Assembly: GCF_039830145.1 (NCBI RefSeq) | Contig: NZ_CP156082.1 | Location: 142,001 to 206,000, forward strand | Direction of reading: 5' to 3' | Origin: Croceibacterium sp. TMG7-5b_MA50 | Lineage (GTDB): Bacteria; Pseudomonadota; Alphaproteobacteria; Sphingomonadales; Sphingomonadaceae | Length of the DNA: 64,000 nucleotides | Program-made: the position numbers and the translations under genes | Shown here: one piece after another, positions 52,910 to 62,678 of the stretch | Layout of the letters: every line of letters begins with the position of its first letter | Position numbering within the stretch: position 1 is the first letter of the stretch | Notes under the pieces: model-generated | Seen by the model: only the letters and a program-made list of their open reading frames with translations | What the model was told of the DNA's origin: nothing | Database searches by the model: none

Positions 52910-53590
52910 TCAGCGCATCAGCGCGGCAGTGAAATCCTTGAGGCCGGCCTGCCGGGTGCGACGCAGCCGCTCCGCCTGCAGGATCGCGCGGACCGTGCCG
53001 AAGCACCCCTCGACATCGTCGTTGATGACGACGTAATCGTAGGCGTCCCAGTGGCTGATCTCCGCCCGGGCGCGTGCCATGCGATCGGCGATCACCGCCT
53101 CGCTGTCGGTCTGGCGGCCGCGCAGCCGCGCCTCCAGCGTGGCGATGTCCGGTGGCAGCAGGAAGACCGAGACGACATCCGGGCCCATGCGGGTGCGCAA
53201 TTGCTGCGCCCCCTGCCAGTCGATGTCGAACAGGAAGTCGCGCCCCTGCGCCAACCCTTCGGCGATGTGGGCGTGCGGCGTGGCGTAGCAATTGCCGAAC
53301 ACCTCCGCCCATTCCAGGAACGCGCCGGCCGCCTCCATCTGCGTAAAGGTCTCGCGATCGGTGAAATAGTAGTCGCGCCCTTCCACCTCGCCCGGCCGCA
53401 TGGGCCGGGTGGTGACGGACACCGACAGGTCGAGTCCGCCATCGACCGCCAGCAGCTTGCGCGCGATCGTCGTCTTGCCGGCACCCGATGGCGAGGAGAG
53501 GATGAACATCAGCCCGCGGCGCGGCACGCTGAGCGGCGCGAAACCGGGCGTCGCGGGGGCAGGCGGCGGGGCGATGGGGGCCGGGTCCAT
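52910..53590 (-). CDS. gmk: Guanylate kinase
   Basis: 226 residues. GMP to GDP using ATP. P-loop SSPSGAGKTTIA and the GMP-binding SVTTRPMRPGEVEGRDYYF are clear, with FLFDIDWQGAQQL later. The N-terminus has an about 27-residue Pro/Ala extension before the core. ATG 53590 keeps this extension; family members usually start close to the GLMFILSSPSG strand, and the next in-frame Met there is internal to it. Confidence 0.95.
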   Translation of the reverse strand: MDPAPIAPPPAPATPGFAPLSVPRRGLMFILSSPSGAGKTTIARKLLAVDGGLDLSVSVTTRPMRPGEVEGRDYYFTDRETFTQMEAAGAFLEWAEVFGNCYATPHAHIAEGLAQGRDFLFDIDWQGAQQLRTRMGPDVVSVFLLPPDIATLEARLRGRQTDSEAVIADRMARARAEISHWDAYDYVVINDDVEGCFGTVRAILQAERLRRTRQAGLKDFTAALMR

Positions 53591-53638
53591 GCGCGCACAT
53601 GGCGCATGGAAGGGGTCGGGATCAAGGGCGGGAGAATA

Positions 53639-53661
53639 CGGGGCGGGCAATTACCGCCCCG
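53639..53661 (-). terminator. Hairpin downstream of 53674-54135 gene
   Basis: An 8-bp perfect stem CGGGGCGG/CCGCCCCG (53639-53646 with 53654-53661) around a 7-nt AT-rich loop. On the minus strand it follows the stop at 53674 and is trailed by TATTCT. A probable terminator. Confidence 0.65.
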
Positions 53662-53673
53662 CAGCAGCCCCGG

Positions 53674-54135
53674 TCAGATCGGTTCGCTGCTGTCCTCCGG
53701 CGCGTTCTCCGCCTGCTTCATCAGCTTGCGGGTGCCCTGCGCGGCGGCATCGCGATGGCCCATCGCGCGGTCGAGGATCGTCTTCGCGACCAGCCCGCCG
53801 CCGACCAGCAACAGGCCCGGGACAGAACGGGTCGCCATGCGGCCGGCCAGCAGCGAGACCGCGCTCTGCATCATGGAGCGGCCCTGCACGATTTCCCGCG
53901 CCTTGTCGGGATCGAAGCGCAGCGCCAGCATGCCCTTCTGCATGGACCGGCGGAACAGCATGGTCGCGCCCTGCAGCGCGACGTCGGCGATCAGCAGGTT
54001 GGTCGCGGGGTTCGGGCTGGGACCGGGCACCTTCTTGATGCCGGCGCGGGCCTTGTCGCCCACGCGGTGCGCCACGCGGCTGACCTTGCGGACGCTGCGC
54101 CGCCGCAGCCGGCGTTCTTCCGAAAGGATGCTCAT
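53674..54135 (-). CDS. Conserved helical protein, unknown function
   Basis: 153 residues, not recognised. A very basic N-terminus (EERRLRRRSVRKVSRVAHRV) is followed by helical segments and a hydrophobic stretch RSVPGLLLVGGGLVAKTILD that could be membrane-associated, then a tail ending EDSSEPI. The type is common beside sspB in sphingomonads. Terminated by the hairpin at 53639. ATG start with GGGGTA upstream. Confidence 0.68.
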   Translation of the reverse strand: MSILSEERRLRRRSVRKVSRVAHRVGDKARAGIKKVPGPSPNPATNLLIADVALQGATMLFRRSMQKGMLALRFDPDKAREIVQGRSMMQSAVSLLAGRMATRSVPGLLLVGGGLVAKTILDRAMGHRDAAAQGTRKLMKQAENAPEDSSEPI

Positions 54136-54184
54136 TACCCCTGTACCCCCTGCTGTTCCGGCAGGGCGTCAGGGCACCGGCCGG

Positions 54185-54691
54185 CTACTTCTTGCGGCCG
54201 AAATCGACCGTGACGACGTTGGACCCGTCATCCTTTGCCGCAACGCCGCCATCATCGCCGCGTTCCGCGCCATCGTTGCCGGCGGGGTCGTGCGGCGTAG
54301 GCTCTTCCTGGTCCGGCACCATCGCCTGGAACTGCAGGCCGAAATCCACCGCAGGGTCGACAAAGGCGGTGATCGCGCTGAACGGGATCTGCAGCTTGGC
54401 CGGGATCTGACTGAAGGTCAGGCCGACGGAAAAGCCGTCTTCCCCGACATTCAGGTCCCAGAACTTGTTCTGCAGCACGATCGTCATCTCGTCCGGGAAG
54501 CGTTCGGTCAGGTGCCGGGGGATCGACACGCCCGGCGCGCCGGTCTTAAAGGTGATGTAGAAGTGGTGGCCACCCGGCAGCGTACCGCCGCCCCGTTCCA
54601 CCGAGCCGAGGACGCGGCCCACGACGGCGCGCAGCGCCTCCTGAACGATCTCGTCATAGGGGATCAGGCTATCGGGTGTGCTGTCGCTCAT
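54185..54691 (-). CDS. sspB: ClpXP adaptor SspB (alpha-type)
   Basis: 168 residues. Delivers ssrA-tagged proteins to ClpXP. Core strands [17 protein letters not shown] and [20 protein letters not shown] match the alphaproteobacterial SspB family. A flexible acidic linker leads to a C-terminal [10 protein letters not shown] that fits a ClpX-binding tail. ATG 54691 follows the expected start [15 protein letters not shown]. Divergent from hisB with about 83 bp between starts. Confidence 0.94.
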   Translation of the reverse strand: MSDSTPDSLIPYDEIVQEALRAVVGRVLGSVERGGGTLPGGHHFYITFKTGAPGVSIPRHLTERFPDEMTIVLQNKFWDLNVGEDGFSVGLTFSQIPAKLQIPFSAITAFVDPAVDFGLQFQAMVPDQEEPTPHDPAGNDGAERGDDGGVAAKDDGSNVVTVDFGRKK

Positions 54692-54774
54692 CGCAGGGGC
54701 TACGTGGCGGCGAGCAACCCCGTGGTCAAGCGCGAATGCTTGCACGCAGGGCAGGGCGGATTATAGCCGCGCCC

Positions 54775-55368
54775 ATGCGCACCGGCCGAATTGCCCGCAC
54801 CACGGCGGAAACCGACATCCTGGTCGAGGTGAACCTCGATGGCACCGGCCGGTTCGACATCCATACCGGCATCGGCTTCCTCGACCACATGATCGAGCAG
54901 TTCAGCCGCCATTCGCTGATCGACGTCACGCTGAAGGTCGATGGCGACCTGCATGTGGACGAGCACCATACGTGTGAGGACAGCGGCATCGCGCTGGGCC
55001 AGGCGATCGCCCAGGCGCTGGGCGACAAGGGCGGGATCGGCCGCTACGGCACCGCGTACAGCCCGATGGACGAGACGCTGGTGCGCGTGGCGCTGGATAT
55101 CTCCGGCCGGCCATGGCTGGTGTGGCATGCCGGCTTCTCCCAGGTGAAGCTGGGGACGCTCGACACCGAACTGATTGACCACTGGTTCCATTCGGTGGCG
55201 CAGGCTGCCGGTATCACGCTGCATGTCGAGCTGCTGTACGGGACCAACAACCACCACATCGCCGAAGCCATCTTCAAGGGCTTCGCCCGCGCCATGCGCC
55301 AGGCGGTAGAGCTGGACGCACGCAAGAACGGGGCGATCCCATCCACGAAGGGGCAATTGGGTGGCTGA
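54775..55368 (+). CDS. hisB: Imidazoleglycerol-phosphate dehydratase
   Basis: 197 residues, the short monofunctional form. Dehydrates IGP in histidine synthesis. Mn-binding His-x-x-x-Glu motifs in [29 protein letters not shown] and [17 protein letters not shown] are all present. Start ATG 54775; the gene overlaps hisH by 8 bp. First gene of the his cluster here. Confidence 0.97.
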   Translation: MRTGRIARTTAETDILVEVNLDGTGRFDIHTGIGFLDHMIEQFSRHSLIDVTLKVDGDLHVDEHHTCEDSGIALGQAIAQALGDKGGIGRYGTAYSPMDETLVRVALDISGRPWLVWHAGFSQVKLGTLDTELIDHWFHSVAQAAGITLHVELLYGTNNHHIAEAIFKGFARAMRQAVELDARKNGAIPSTKGQLGG

Positions 55369-55990
55369 GGCGATCGCCCTGATCGATTACGGCGCGGGCA
55401 ACTTGCATTCGGTGCACAATGCGCTGATCGCGGCGGGTGCCGGCCATGTCGCGGTGACCGCCGATCCCGACCTGGTGCGCGGCGCGCGGCGGATCGTGTT
55501 GCCGGGCGTCGGCTCCTTCCGCGCCTGCGCCGAAGGCTTGCGCGCCATCCCCGGCCTGGTGGACGCGATGGAGGAACGGGTGCTGGATGGCGGCGTGCCG
55601 TTCCTGGGCATCTGCGTCGGCATGCAATTGCTCGCCAGCGAGGGGCACGAACATGGCGTGACGCCCGGCCTCGGCTGGATCGAAGGGGCGGTGCGCCTGA
55701 TCGAGCGGACCGATCCGGCCATAAAGGTGCCGCATATGGGCTGGAACGACGTGGAGCCGGCGGGCCACCATGATGGGGCGGAGCTGATCAAGGGCGGCGA
55801 GGCGTATTTCCTCCACTCCTACCACTTCCAGCCCGATGACGGCCGGCAGGTGGCGGCGATGACCGACCATGGCGGCGGGCTGGTGGCGGCGGTGGGCCGC
55901 GACAACATCGTGGGCGTGCAGTTCCATCCGGAAAAGAGCCAGGCCTATGGCCTGCAGATGCTGGCACGGTTCCTCGACTGGAACCCCTGA
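55361..55990 (+). CDS. hisH: Imidazole glycerol phosphate synthase glutaminase subunit
   Basis: 209 residues, GTG start. Class I glutaminase that feeds ammonia to HisF. The nucleophile Cys is in [11 protein letters not shown], with the His and Glu of the triad in VQFHPEKSQ and [10 protein letters not shown] at the N-terminus. Overlaps hisB. Its partner hisF is 2.7 kb downstream beyond two unrelated genes. Confidence 0.97.
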   Translation: MAEAIALIDYGAGNLHSVHNALIAAGAGHVAVTADPDLVRGARRIVLPGVGSFRACAEGLRAIPGLVDAMEERVLDGGVPFLGICVGMQLLASEGHEHGVTPGLGWIEGAVRLIERTDPAIKVPHMGWNDVEPAGHHDGAELIKGGEAYFLHSYHFQPDDGRQVAAMTDHGGGLVAAVGRDNIVGVQFHPEKSQAYGLQMLARFLDWNP

Positions 55991-56042
55991 AGACCGGAAC
56001 CCTATCGGCCGTGTGCCGTCTCCGCTGCACAAGGAGACATCC

Positions 56043-56819
56043 ATGGCCGACGCCGATCCCGTTCTTTCCGACCTGCATACCAAGCGCCCTTCGCTGAATG
56101 GGCGCAAGGCCGTCATCACCGGCGGCACCACCGGCATCGGCCGGGCCATCGCCACGCTGCTGGCGAGCGAGGGCGTGACCGTCTTCACCGGCGGGCGGAG
56201 CGATGATGACCTGGCCGACGCGCTGGACCACCTGAACAAGGTCGGCACCGCGCACGGCATCACCTGCGACTTTTCCAAGCCCGGCGAACTCGACCGCTTC
56301 TTCGTGGAGGCGTCCGATACGCTGGGCGAATATGACATCGCCGTGCTGAACGCCTCCATCGCGGCCGAGGGCCTGACCGACATGGGCGAGCAGGACGTCC
56401 GCGACGCGATCGAGATCAATTTCACCGGCTACATGGTGGGGGCGCACAAGGCGGTGTCGCAGATGCAGGCGAACGGCGGCGGCGGGGACGTGATCTTCAC
56501 CGGTAGCTACGCCAAGCACAAGCTCGGCCCGTCCTCCACCGTCTATGCCGGGATCAAGGCGGGCATCCACGGCTTCGCCGAAGCTCTGCGGCGGGAGCTT
56601 GGGACCGAGGGGATCAAGGTCGGGCTGGTGGTGCCCGCGCTGACCGGCAGCGACATGGTCAAGGACGATGTCAGCGAGGAGGAGCAGCAGCAGCGGATCG
56701 CCGATGAAAGCATGATGCGGGCGGAGGATATCGCCGTCGGCGTACATTTCATGCTCACGCAGCCGCGCCGGACCGTGGTGCAGGAGCTGGTGCTGGTGCA
56801 GCGGAATACCGAGGAATGA
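56043..56819 (+). CDS. Short-chain dehydrogenase/reductase
   Basis: 258 residues. Classical SDR fold: cofactor loop TGGTTGIGRAIA, the NAS-type motif AVLNASIAA, the catalytic Ser region FTGSYAKHKLG and Tyr-x-x-x-Lys in VYAGIKAGIHG. Substrate unknown. Sits between hisH (53 bp after it) and a GH130-like gene that overlaps its stop (4 bp). It does not belong to histidine synthesis by family. Confidence 0.93.
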   Translation: MADADPVLSDLHTKRPSLNGRKAVITGGTTGIGRAIATLLASEGVTVFTGGRSDDDLADALDHLNKVGTAHGITCDFSKPGELDRFFVEASDTLGEYDIAVLNASIAAEGLTDMGEQDVRDAIEINFTGYMVGAHKAVSQMQANGGGGDVIFTGSYAKHKLGPSSTVYAGIKAGIHGFAEALRRELGTEGIKVGLVVPALTGSDMVKDDVSEEEQQQRIADESMMRAEDIAVGVHFMLTQPRRTVVQELVLVQRNTEE

Positions 56820-57946
56820 GCTTCGCCGTCGACACGCTGATCCTGACGCCGGACCAAATCGACCTCACCCGGTCGCCGCTGGCCGGCCTGGGCGCCGAAA
56901 CCTACGTGCTGGGCGCCTTCAATCCAGGCATGACGCGGCTGCCCAACGGCAATCTGCTGCTGATGGTGCGCGTGGCGGAGGCATTGCGCGAACCGGTGTT
57001 CGACGGGCACGTCCACGCGATCCGCTGGCAGGACGGCGCCTACGTGCTCGATGCCTGGCCGCTGGAGCAGGCGGACACCGCCGATCCGCGCAAGTTCCTG
57101 CTGCGGCAGCACGGCTGGAAGGTGATGGCGCTGACCTCGCTCAGCTGGCTGCTGCCGGTCGAGCTGTCGCCCAACGGGACGGAGCAGGTGGCGATCCATT
57201 ACGACAAGGCCATCGCGCCCGCCGGCAACTGGCAGTGCTATGGCGTGGAGGATGCGCGGATCAGCCGGGTGGACGACACATGGTGGATGACGACCTGTTC
57301 GGTCAGTCCGGAGCGGCATTCGACGACGCTCTATTCCTCGGCCAATGGGCTTGATTGGACGTTCGAGGGGATCGTGCTCGATCACCAGAACAAGGACATG
57401 CTGATCTTCGAAGGGCTGATCGACGGCAAGTTCTGGGCCCAGACGCGGCCCCTGGGCGACCTGTATTTCGCCTATCCGCCCCGCAGCCCGTACCATGCCG
57501 GACCGTCGATCAATCTCGCCACCAGCCCCGATGCGCGGCACTGGCAGCCGCATCTGCAGCCCGGTATCCGGCCCCATGCCGGCACGGTCAGCACCGCGCG
57601 GATCGGCGGGGGCACGCCGCCCATCCTGACCGAGGTGGCGGGCCAGCGCGGCTGGCTGACCTTGTGGCACGGGGTGGAACCGTCCGGCATCGTCGGCAAG
57701 TACCGCACCTACTGGTCGCTGCTGGATTCGCAGGAGCCCTGGCGCGCGATCGCCACCAGCCATCCGCCGCTGCTGGAGGCGAACCCCGACCTGACCGCGC
57801 CGCTGGCGGAGCAGATGTACGTGCATGACGTGGTGTTCACCACCGGCATCGTGGAGGAGCCCGACCGCTTCATCATCGCCAGCGGGGAGGCGGACCTGGC
57901 CTGCCGGATCACCCATGTGCCGCGGGATGCCTTCGTGGCTTCCTGA
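56816..57946 (+). CDS. GH130-like glycosidase/phosphorylase family protein
   Basis: 376 residues, five-bladed beta-propeller type sequence. FNPGMTRLPNGNLLLMVRV and QCYGVEDARISRVDDTWW match glycoside-hydrolase family 130 relatives (mannosyl-phosphorylases and glycosidases), as does the repeated DARISRV type. No signal peptide. The enzymatic specificity is not shown. It overlaps the SDR gene by 4 bp and is followed 30 bp later by hisA, so it sits inside the his cluster. Confidence 0.82.
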   Translation: MSFAVDTLILTPDQIDLTRSPLAGLGAETYVLGAFNPGMTRLPNGNLLLMVRVAEALREPVFDGHVHAIRWQDGAYVLDAWPLEQADTADPRKFLLRQHGWKVMALTSLSWLLPVELSPNGTEQVAIHYDKAIAPAGNWQCYGVEDARISRVDDTWWMTTCSVSPERHSTTLYSSANGLDWTFEGIVLDHQNKDMLIFEGLIDGKFWAQTRPLGDLYFAYPPRSPYHAGPSINLATSPDARHWQPHLQPGIRPHAGTVSTARIGGGTPPILTEVAGQRGWLTLWHGVEPSGIVGKYRTYWSLLDSQEPWRAIATSHPPLLEANPDLTAPLAEQMYVHDVVFTTGIVEEPDRFIIASGEADLACRITHVPRDAFVAS

Positions 57947-57975
57947 AGCGCGCTTGCCCTGCTAACCGCCGGCGC

Positions 57976-58704
57976 ATGATCGTGTTTCCCGCCATCGACC
58001 TCAAGGCCGGTCAGGTCGTGCGCCTGGCCGAAGGCGACATGGATCGCGCCACCGTGTATGGCGACGACCCCGCCGCGCAGGCCCGCCTGTTCGCCGCCGC
58101 CGGCGCCACTCACCTGCACGTGGTGGACCTGGACGGCAGTTTCGCCGGACGGGCGGAGAACCGCGACGCGGTCGAGAGCGTGCTGCGCGCCTTTCCGGGG
58201 CAGGTGCAGCTGGGCGGCGGCATCCGCGATGCGGCGGCGGTCGAAGGCTGGCTGGACCTGGGCGTCGCGCGGGTGGTGATGGGCACCGCCGCGCTGAAGG
58301 ATCCAGACTTCGTGAAGGCCATGGCCACGGCGCATCCCGGCCGGATCGTCGTGGCGGTGGACGCGCGCGACGGCATGGTCGCGACGGAGGGCTGGGCCGC
58401 GATCAGCGACATGCCCGCCACCGACCTCGCCCGCCGGTTCGAGGATGCGGGCGTCGCCGCGCTGCTGTTCACCGATATCGGGCGGGACGGGCTGCTGAAG
58501 GGCTGCAATGTGGAGGCGACGGTCGCGCTGGCACGGGCGGTCAGCATCCCGGTGATCGCCAGCGGCGGGGTCGCCGGGATCGACGACATCCACCAGCTCG
58601 CGGCTCATGCAAGCGAGGGCATCGAGGGCGTGATCACCGGACGGGCACTGTATGACGGCCGGCTCGACCTGGCGGAGGCCATCAGCGTGGCGGAGCCGGC
58701 ATGA
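57976..58704 (+). CDS. hisA: Phosphoribosylformimino-AICAR ribotide isomerase
   Basis: 242 residues, TIM barrel. Amadori rearrangement of Pro[21 protein letters not shown] at the start, the phosphate-binding GGGIRD and [10 protein letters not shown], and SGGVAGIDD near the end are the family features. The stop overlaps the hisF start by 4 bp (ATGA). Confidence 0.97.
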   Translation: MIVFPAIDLKAGQVVRLAEGDMDRATVYGDDPAAQARLFAAAGATHLHVVDLDGSFAGRAENRDAVESVLRAFPGQVQLGGGIRDAAAVEGWLDLGVARVVMGTAALKDPDFVKAMATAHPGRIVVAVDARDGMVATEGWAAISDMPATDLARRFEDAGVAALLFTDIGRDGLLKGCNVEATVALARAVSIPVIASGGVAGIDDIHQLAAHASEGIEGVITGRALYDGRLDLAEAISVAEPA

Positions 58705-59462
58705 CCGTCCGCATCCGCGTCATCCCCTGCCTCGACGTCGCCGACGGGCGCGTGGTGAAGGGGGTCAACTTCGTCGACCTCAAGGATGCCGGCGATCCGG
58801 TGGAGCAGGCGCGCGCCTATGACGCGGCGGGCGCGGACGAGCTGTGCTTCCTCGACATTTCGGCCACTCATGAAGGGCGCGGCACGCTGCTCGACATCGT
58901 CAGCCGCACGGCGGCGGTGTGCTTCATGCCGTTGACCGTGGGTGGCGGCGTGCGCAGTGCCGAGGATGCGCGTGCTCTGCTGCTGGCAGGGGCGGACAAG
59001 GTGGCGGTGAACTCCGCCGCGGTGAGCCGGCCCGAAGTGATCGCCGACATTGCGGAGCGGTTCGGCAGCCAGTGCGTCGTCGCCTCCGTCGATGCGCGGC
59101 GCACGGGCGAGGGCAAGTGGGAGATCTTCACCCATGGCGGCCGGCGCGCGACCGGCATCGACGCGGTCGCCCATGCCGAGAAGCTGGCGGAGCTGGGCGC
59201 GGGCGAGTTGCTGGTGACCAGCATGGACGGCGACGGCACCAAGGCCGGCTATGACCTCGAACTGACGCGCGCCATCGCCGACCGGGTGAGCGTGCCGGTG
59301 GTCGCCAGCGGCGGGGTTGGTACGCTCGACCATTTGGTGGAGGGCGTCACCAAGGGCGGCGCCAGCGCGGTGCTCGCCGCATCCATCTTCCATTTCGGCA
59401 CGCACAGCGTGGCGGAGGCGCATGCCGCCCTGCGCGCGGCGGGCCTGCCGGCGCGAAGCTGA
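58701..59462 (+). CDS. hisF: Imidazole glycerol phosphate synthase cyclase subunit
   Basis: 253 residues, TIM barrel paralogous to His[19 protein letters not shown] with the first catalytic Asp, [12 protein letters not shown], and [13 protein letters not shown] with the second Asp are clear. Forms the synthase with HisH. Its stop overlaps the hisE start. Confidence 0.98.
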   Translation: MTVRIRVIPCLDVADGRVVKGVNFVDLKDAGDPVEQARAYDAAGADELCFLDISATHEGRGTLLDIVSRTAAVCFMPLTVGGGVRSAEDARALLLAGADKVAVNSAAVSRPEVIADIAERFGSQCVVASVDARRTGEGKWEIFTHGGRRATGIDAVAHAEKLAELGAGELLVTSMDGDGTKAGYDLELTRAIADRVSVPVVASGGVGTLDHLVEGVTKGGASAVLAASIFHFGTHSVAEAHAALRAAGLPARS

Positions 59463-59779
59463 TGGCGCAGGATACGCTCGCCCGGCTGGAGGCCACCATC
59501 GCCGCGCGCCGGGGCGCCGCGCCCGAAACCTCCTACGTCGCCAAGCTGCTGGCCGGTGGCGCGCCGCTGGCCGCGCGCAAGCTGGGGGAGGAGGCGGTCG
59601 AGGTCGTCATCGCCGCCCTGGCGGAGCGGGACAAGCTGGTGGGCGAAAGCGCCGACCTCATGTTCCACCTCATGGTGCTGCTGGCGGAGCGCGGGATACC
59701 CTTCGATGACGTGCTGGCCGAGCTGGACCGGCGCGAAGGCGTGTCCGGCATCGCCGAGAAAGCCGCGAGAGGAAGCTGA
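59462..59779 (+). CDS. hisE: Phosphoribosyl-ATP pyrophosphatase
   Basis: 105 residues, all-helical MazG-like fold. Hydrolyses PR-ATP to PR-AMP. SYVAKLLAGGAPLAARKLGE with the metal-binding EEAVEVVIAAL, and ESADLMFHLMVLL, are typical. Overlaps hisF (1 bp) and the HIT gene (1 bp). hisI, hisG and hisD are not in the window. Confidence 0.96.
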   Translation: MAQDTLARLEATIAARRGAAPETSYVAKLLAGGAPLAARKLGEEAVEVVIAALAERDKLVGESADLMFHLMVLLAERGIPFDDVLAELDRREGVSGIAEKAARGS

Positions 59780-60156
59780 TGCCGATCGACCCGACGCTGC
59801 CCTACGATCCTGACAACATCTTCGCCAAGATCCTGCGCGGGGAGATCCCGTGCAACAAGGTGTACGAGGACGATCACGCGCTCGCCTTCCACGACATCGC
59901 CCCGCAGGCGCCGGTGCACGTGCTGGTGGTGCCCAAGGGCGATTACGTGAGCTGGGACGATTTCTCCGCCCAGGCACCCGCCGATCTCATTGCCGGTTTC
60001 GTCCGGGCGGTCGGCACGGTGGCGCGGCAACTGGACCTGGTGGAGCCGGGCTATCGCGTGCTGGCCAATGTCGGCGCCCATGGCGGGCAGGAAGTGCCGC
60101 ATCTGCATGTCCACCTGTTCGGCGGCGCGCCGCTTGGCCGCATGATCGCCGGCTGA
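59779..60156 (+). CDS. HIT family protein (HinT-like)
   Basis: 125 residues. Histidine-triad nucleotide hydrolase with the triad in VPHLHVHLFGG. NIFAKILRGEIPCNKVYEDD starts the family. Acts on adenosine phosphoramidates. It directly follows hisE with a shared base (A of TGA/ATG), a pairing common in alphaproteobacteria. Confidence 0.96.
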   Translation: MPIDPTLPYDPDNIFAKILRGEIPCNKVYEDDHALAFHDIAPQAPVHVLVVPKGDYVSWDDFSAQAPADLIAGFVRAVGTVARQLDLVEPGYRVLANVGAHGGQEVPHLHVHLFGGAPLGRMIAG

Positions 60157-60159
60157 TCG

Positions 60160-60642
60160 GTGCAGCGGCTGAGCCCGCCGACGGGCATTCTACACGGCAC
60201 GGAGCATCTGTTCGCGTTGCGCGTGTATTACGAGGACACCGACCTGTCCGGCATCGCCTACCACGCCAATTACCTGCGCTGGTTCGAACGCGCTCGGTCG
60301 GACCTGCTGCGCCTGCTGGGCGTGGACCAGCGCGCCGCAGCGGAGGACGGGACCGGCACCTACGCCGTGTCGGAACTGTCGATCCGTTACCTTGCGCCCG
60401 CCCGGCTGGACGATGCCGTGCTGGTCCGCACCCGCACGCTGCAATCGGGCGCGGCCAGCGTGCGGCTGATCCAGCAAGCCTGGCTTCAGCTTGACGCGGG
60501 CACGGGTGATGCCGATGATCGCATGCTGGCCGAGGCGCAGGTTCGCGTCGGCTTCGTCGGTCCCGGTGGCCGTCCGGTCCGCCAGCCCGCCGGCTGGCGG
60601 GCCGCCTTCCAGTCCTTCATTGCACCTGAGGTTTCCCCATGA
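60160..60642 (+). CDS. ybgC: Tol-Pal-associated acyl-CoA thioesterase YbgC
   Basis: 160 residues, GTG start. Hot-dog fold; VYYEDTDLSGIAYHANYLRW with the catalytic Asp and FERARSDLLRLLG are the family core. Hydrolyses acyl-CoA or acyl-ACP species near phospholipid synthesis. It starts the tol cluster and overlaps tolQ by 4 bp (ATGA). Confidence 0.95.
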   Translation: MQRLSPPTGILHGTEHLFALRVYYEDTDLSGIAYHANYLRWFERARSDLLRLLGVDQRAAAEDGTGTYAVSELSIRYLAPARLDDAVLVRTRTLQSGAASVRLIQQAWLQLDAGTGDADDRMLAEAQVRVGFVGPGGRPVRQPAGWRAAFQSFIAPEVSP

Positions 60643-61345
60643 TCGTCGACCTGCTGGCCGCCAGTTCCACCGCAGCCGCGCCCACGCGGCTCGATCCGGT
60701 GCAACTGTTCCTGGATGCCGACATCGTCGTGCAGCTGGTGATCGCCGGCCTGGTGCTTGCCAGCATCTGGGTGTGGACGATCATCGTCAGCTTCTCCCTG
60801 CAGATGGCCCGCACCGGCCGCGCCTCCACGGAGTTCGAGCGCGATTTCTGGGAGGCGGACGATCCGGCGCGGCTGATCGGCGGCAAGTCGCGCCGCAACA
60901 CCCCCTTCGCGCGGGTGGCGGGGGCCGGCATCACGGAACTGGATGCCTCCACCGCCGATGGCGTGCGTGATCCCGCGGGCACCCGCGGGCGCGTGGCGCT
61001 GGCGATGGAAGGGCAGGTCGCGGCGGAGGCGGACACCCTATCCGACCGGCTGAACTTCCTTGCCACCACCGGTTCGGTCGCCCCGTTCGTCGGCCTGTTC
61101 GGCACCGTGTGGGGCATCATGAACAGCTTCTTCCAGATCGGGTCGCAGCAGAACAGCAGCCTGGCCGTGGTCGCCCCCGGCATTTCGGAGGCGCTGTTCG
61201 CCACCGCGATCGGCCTGTTCGCGGCCATTCCGGCGGTGATCGCCTACAATCGCTTCAGCCACCGGGTGAACGGGTACGAGGCGCGGATGCAGCGCTTCGC
61301 CGACAAGGTGGCGGCATCGATCGGCCGCGAGCTGGAGCGCGGCTG

Positions 61346-61346
<1 letters not shown>
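60639..61346 (+). CDS. tolQ: Tol-Pal system protein TolQ
   Basis: 235 residues, three membrane helices (MotA/TolQ/ExbB family). The first helix is near IVVQLVIAGLVLASIWVWT. The conserved second-helix segment ATTGSVAPFVGLFGTVWGIM and the third near GISEALFATAIGLFAAIPAV form the proton channel with TolR. Overlaps tolR (ATG within TGATG). Confidence 0.97.
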
Positions 61347-61801
<455 letters not shown>

Positions 61802-61811
61802 CCCTGCTGGC

Positions 61812-62675
61812 ATGACAGGGGCCGGACATCTGACGCGCGAGGAGCGCCTGGGCCTCGCCATTGCGGCGGTGGCGCATGTGGCGCTGTTCGCCGCGCTGTG
61901 GCTGCATGACAAGGCGCCTTCCGTGCCGCTGGCCGAACCGGAGGCGATCACCGTCAGCTTGGCGGACGAGGTCAGCCTGCAATCCACCGCGCCCGATCCA
62001 TCGCTGGCCGCGCAGGCGGCGGTCGCGCCCGAACTGGCGCCAGTGCCCGCTCCGCCGCCAGCCCCCGCGCCGGAGCCGCAGCCCGAGCCTGTCGCCGAAC
62101 CGCCGCCGCGTCCGGTGGAGCGCACCCGACCCGCGCCACGCCCATCCGCCCGGCCGAGCCCGCGATCGAGCGCGCGCCCGTCCCCCGCGCCATCGCGGCA
62201 GGCCCGGCCGAGCCCGGCACCCAGTCGCGCCGCCGCGCGGCCCGCGCCGCAGCCGAGCCGCCCCACGGAACGCGCCGGCGGCAGTCGCATCGGGGCGGAC
62301 TTCCTGGCGGGCACCAGCGCCGGCGACCGGAACGAGCAGAGCGGCACGCCCGCTGCCGCCTTCGGCGCGGCGGAAGCGGCCTCCCTCAATTCGGCGATCT
62401 CCCGCCAGATCCGCCCGCATTGGAGCGCGCCGCAGGGCGTGGATGCCGAACAGCTCGTCACCATGGTCCGCTTCCGGCTCAATCGCGACGGATCGCTGAA
62501 CGGCCGACCCAGCTGCGTCAGCCAGACCGGCAAGACCGCCGCCAATGCCCCGCAGGTTGAACTGCATTGCGAGCGCGCGATTCGCGCCGTGCAACTGGCG
62601 GCACCGTTCGACCTCCCGGCCGAATTCTATACCAGGTGGCAATTGGTCACCTCCCGCTTCGACAGAAGGCTGTAA
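61812..62675 (+). CDS. tolA: TolA-type energy transducer
   Basis: 287 residues. One membrane helix (ERLGLAIAAVAHVALFAALW), a long Pro/Ala/Arg-rich periplasmic arm with repeated RPSP-type units (about 70-155), and a C-terminal TonB/TolA-like domain ending TRWQLVTSRF. It links TolQR to TolB and Pal. An alternative ATG at 61779 overlaps tolR. Order tolQ-R-A-B supports the call more than sequence identity does. Confidence 0.9.
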   Translation: MTGAGHLTREERLGLAIAAVAHVALFAALWLHDKAPSVPLAEPEAITVSLADEVSLQSTAPDPSLAAQAAVAPELAPVPAPPPAPAPEPQPEPVAEPPPRPVERTRPAPRPSARPSPRSSARPSPAPSRQARPSPAPSRAAARPAPQPSRPTERAGGSRIGADFLAGTSAGDRNEQSGTPAAAFGAAEAASLNSAISRQIRPHWSAPQGVDAEQLVTMVRFRLNRDGSLNGRPSCVSQTGKTAANAPQVELHCERAIRAVQLAAPFDLPAEFYTRWQLVTSRFDRRL

Positions 62676-62678
62676 CCC

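Noticed and set aside
56043-57946. Recent horizontal transfer of the SDR-GH130 pair
   Set aside because: Base composition and codon use look like the flanking his genes, and no mobile-element traces are present.
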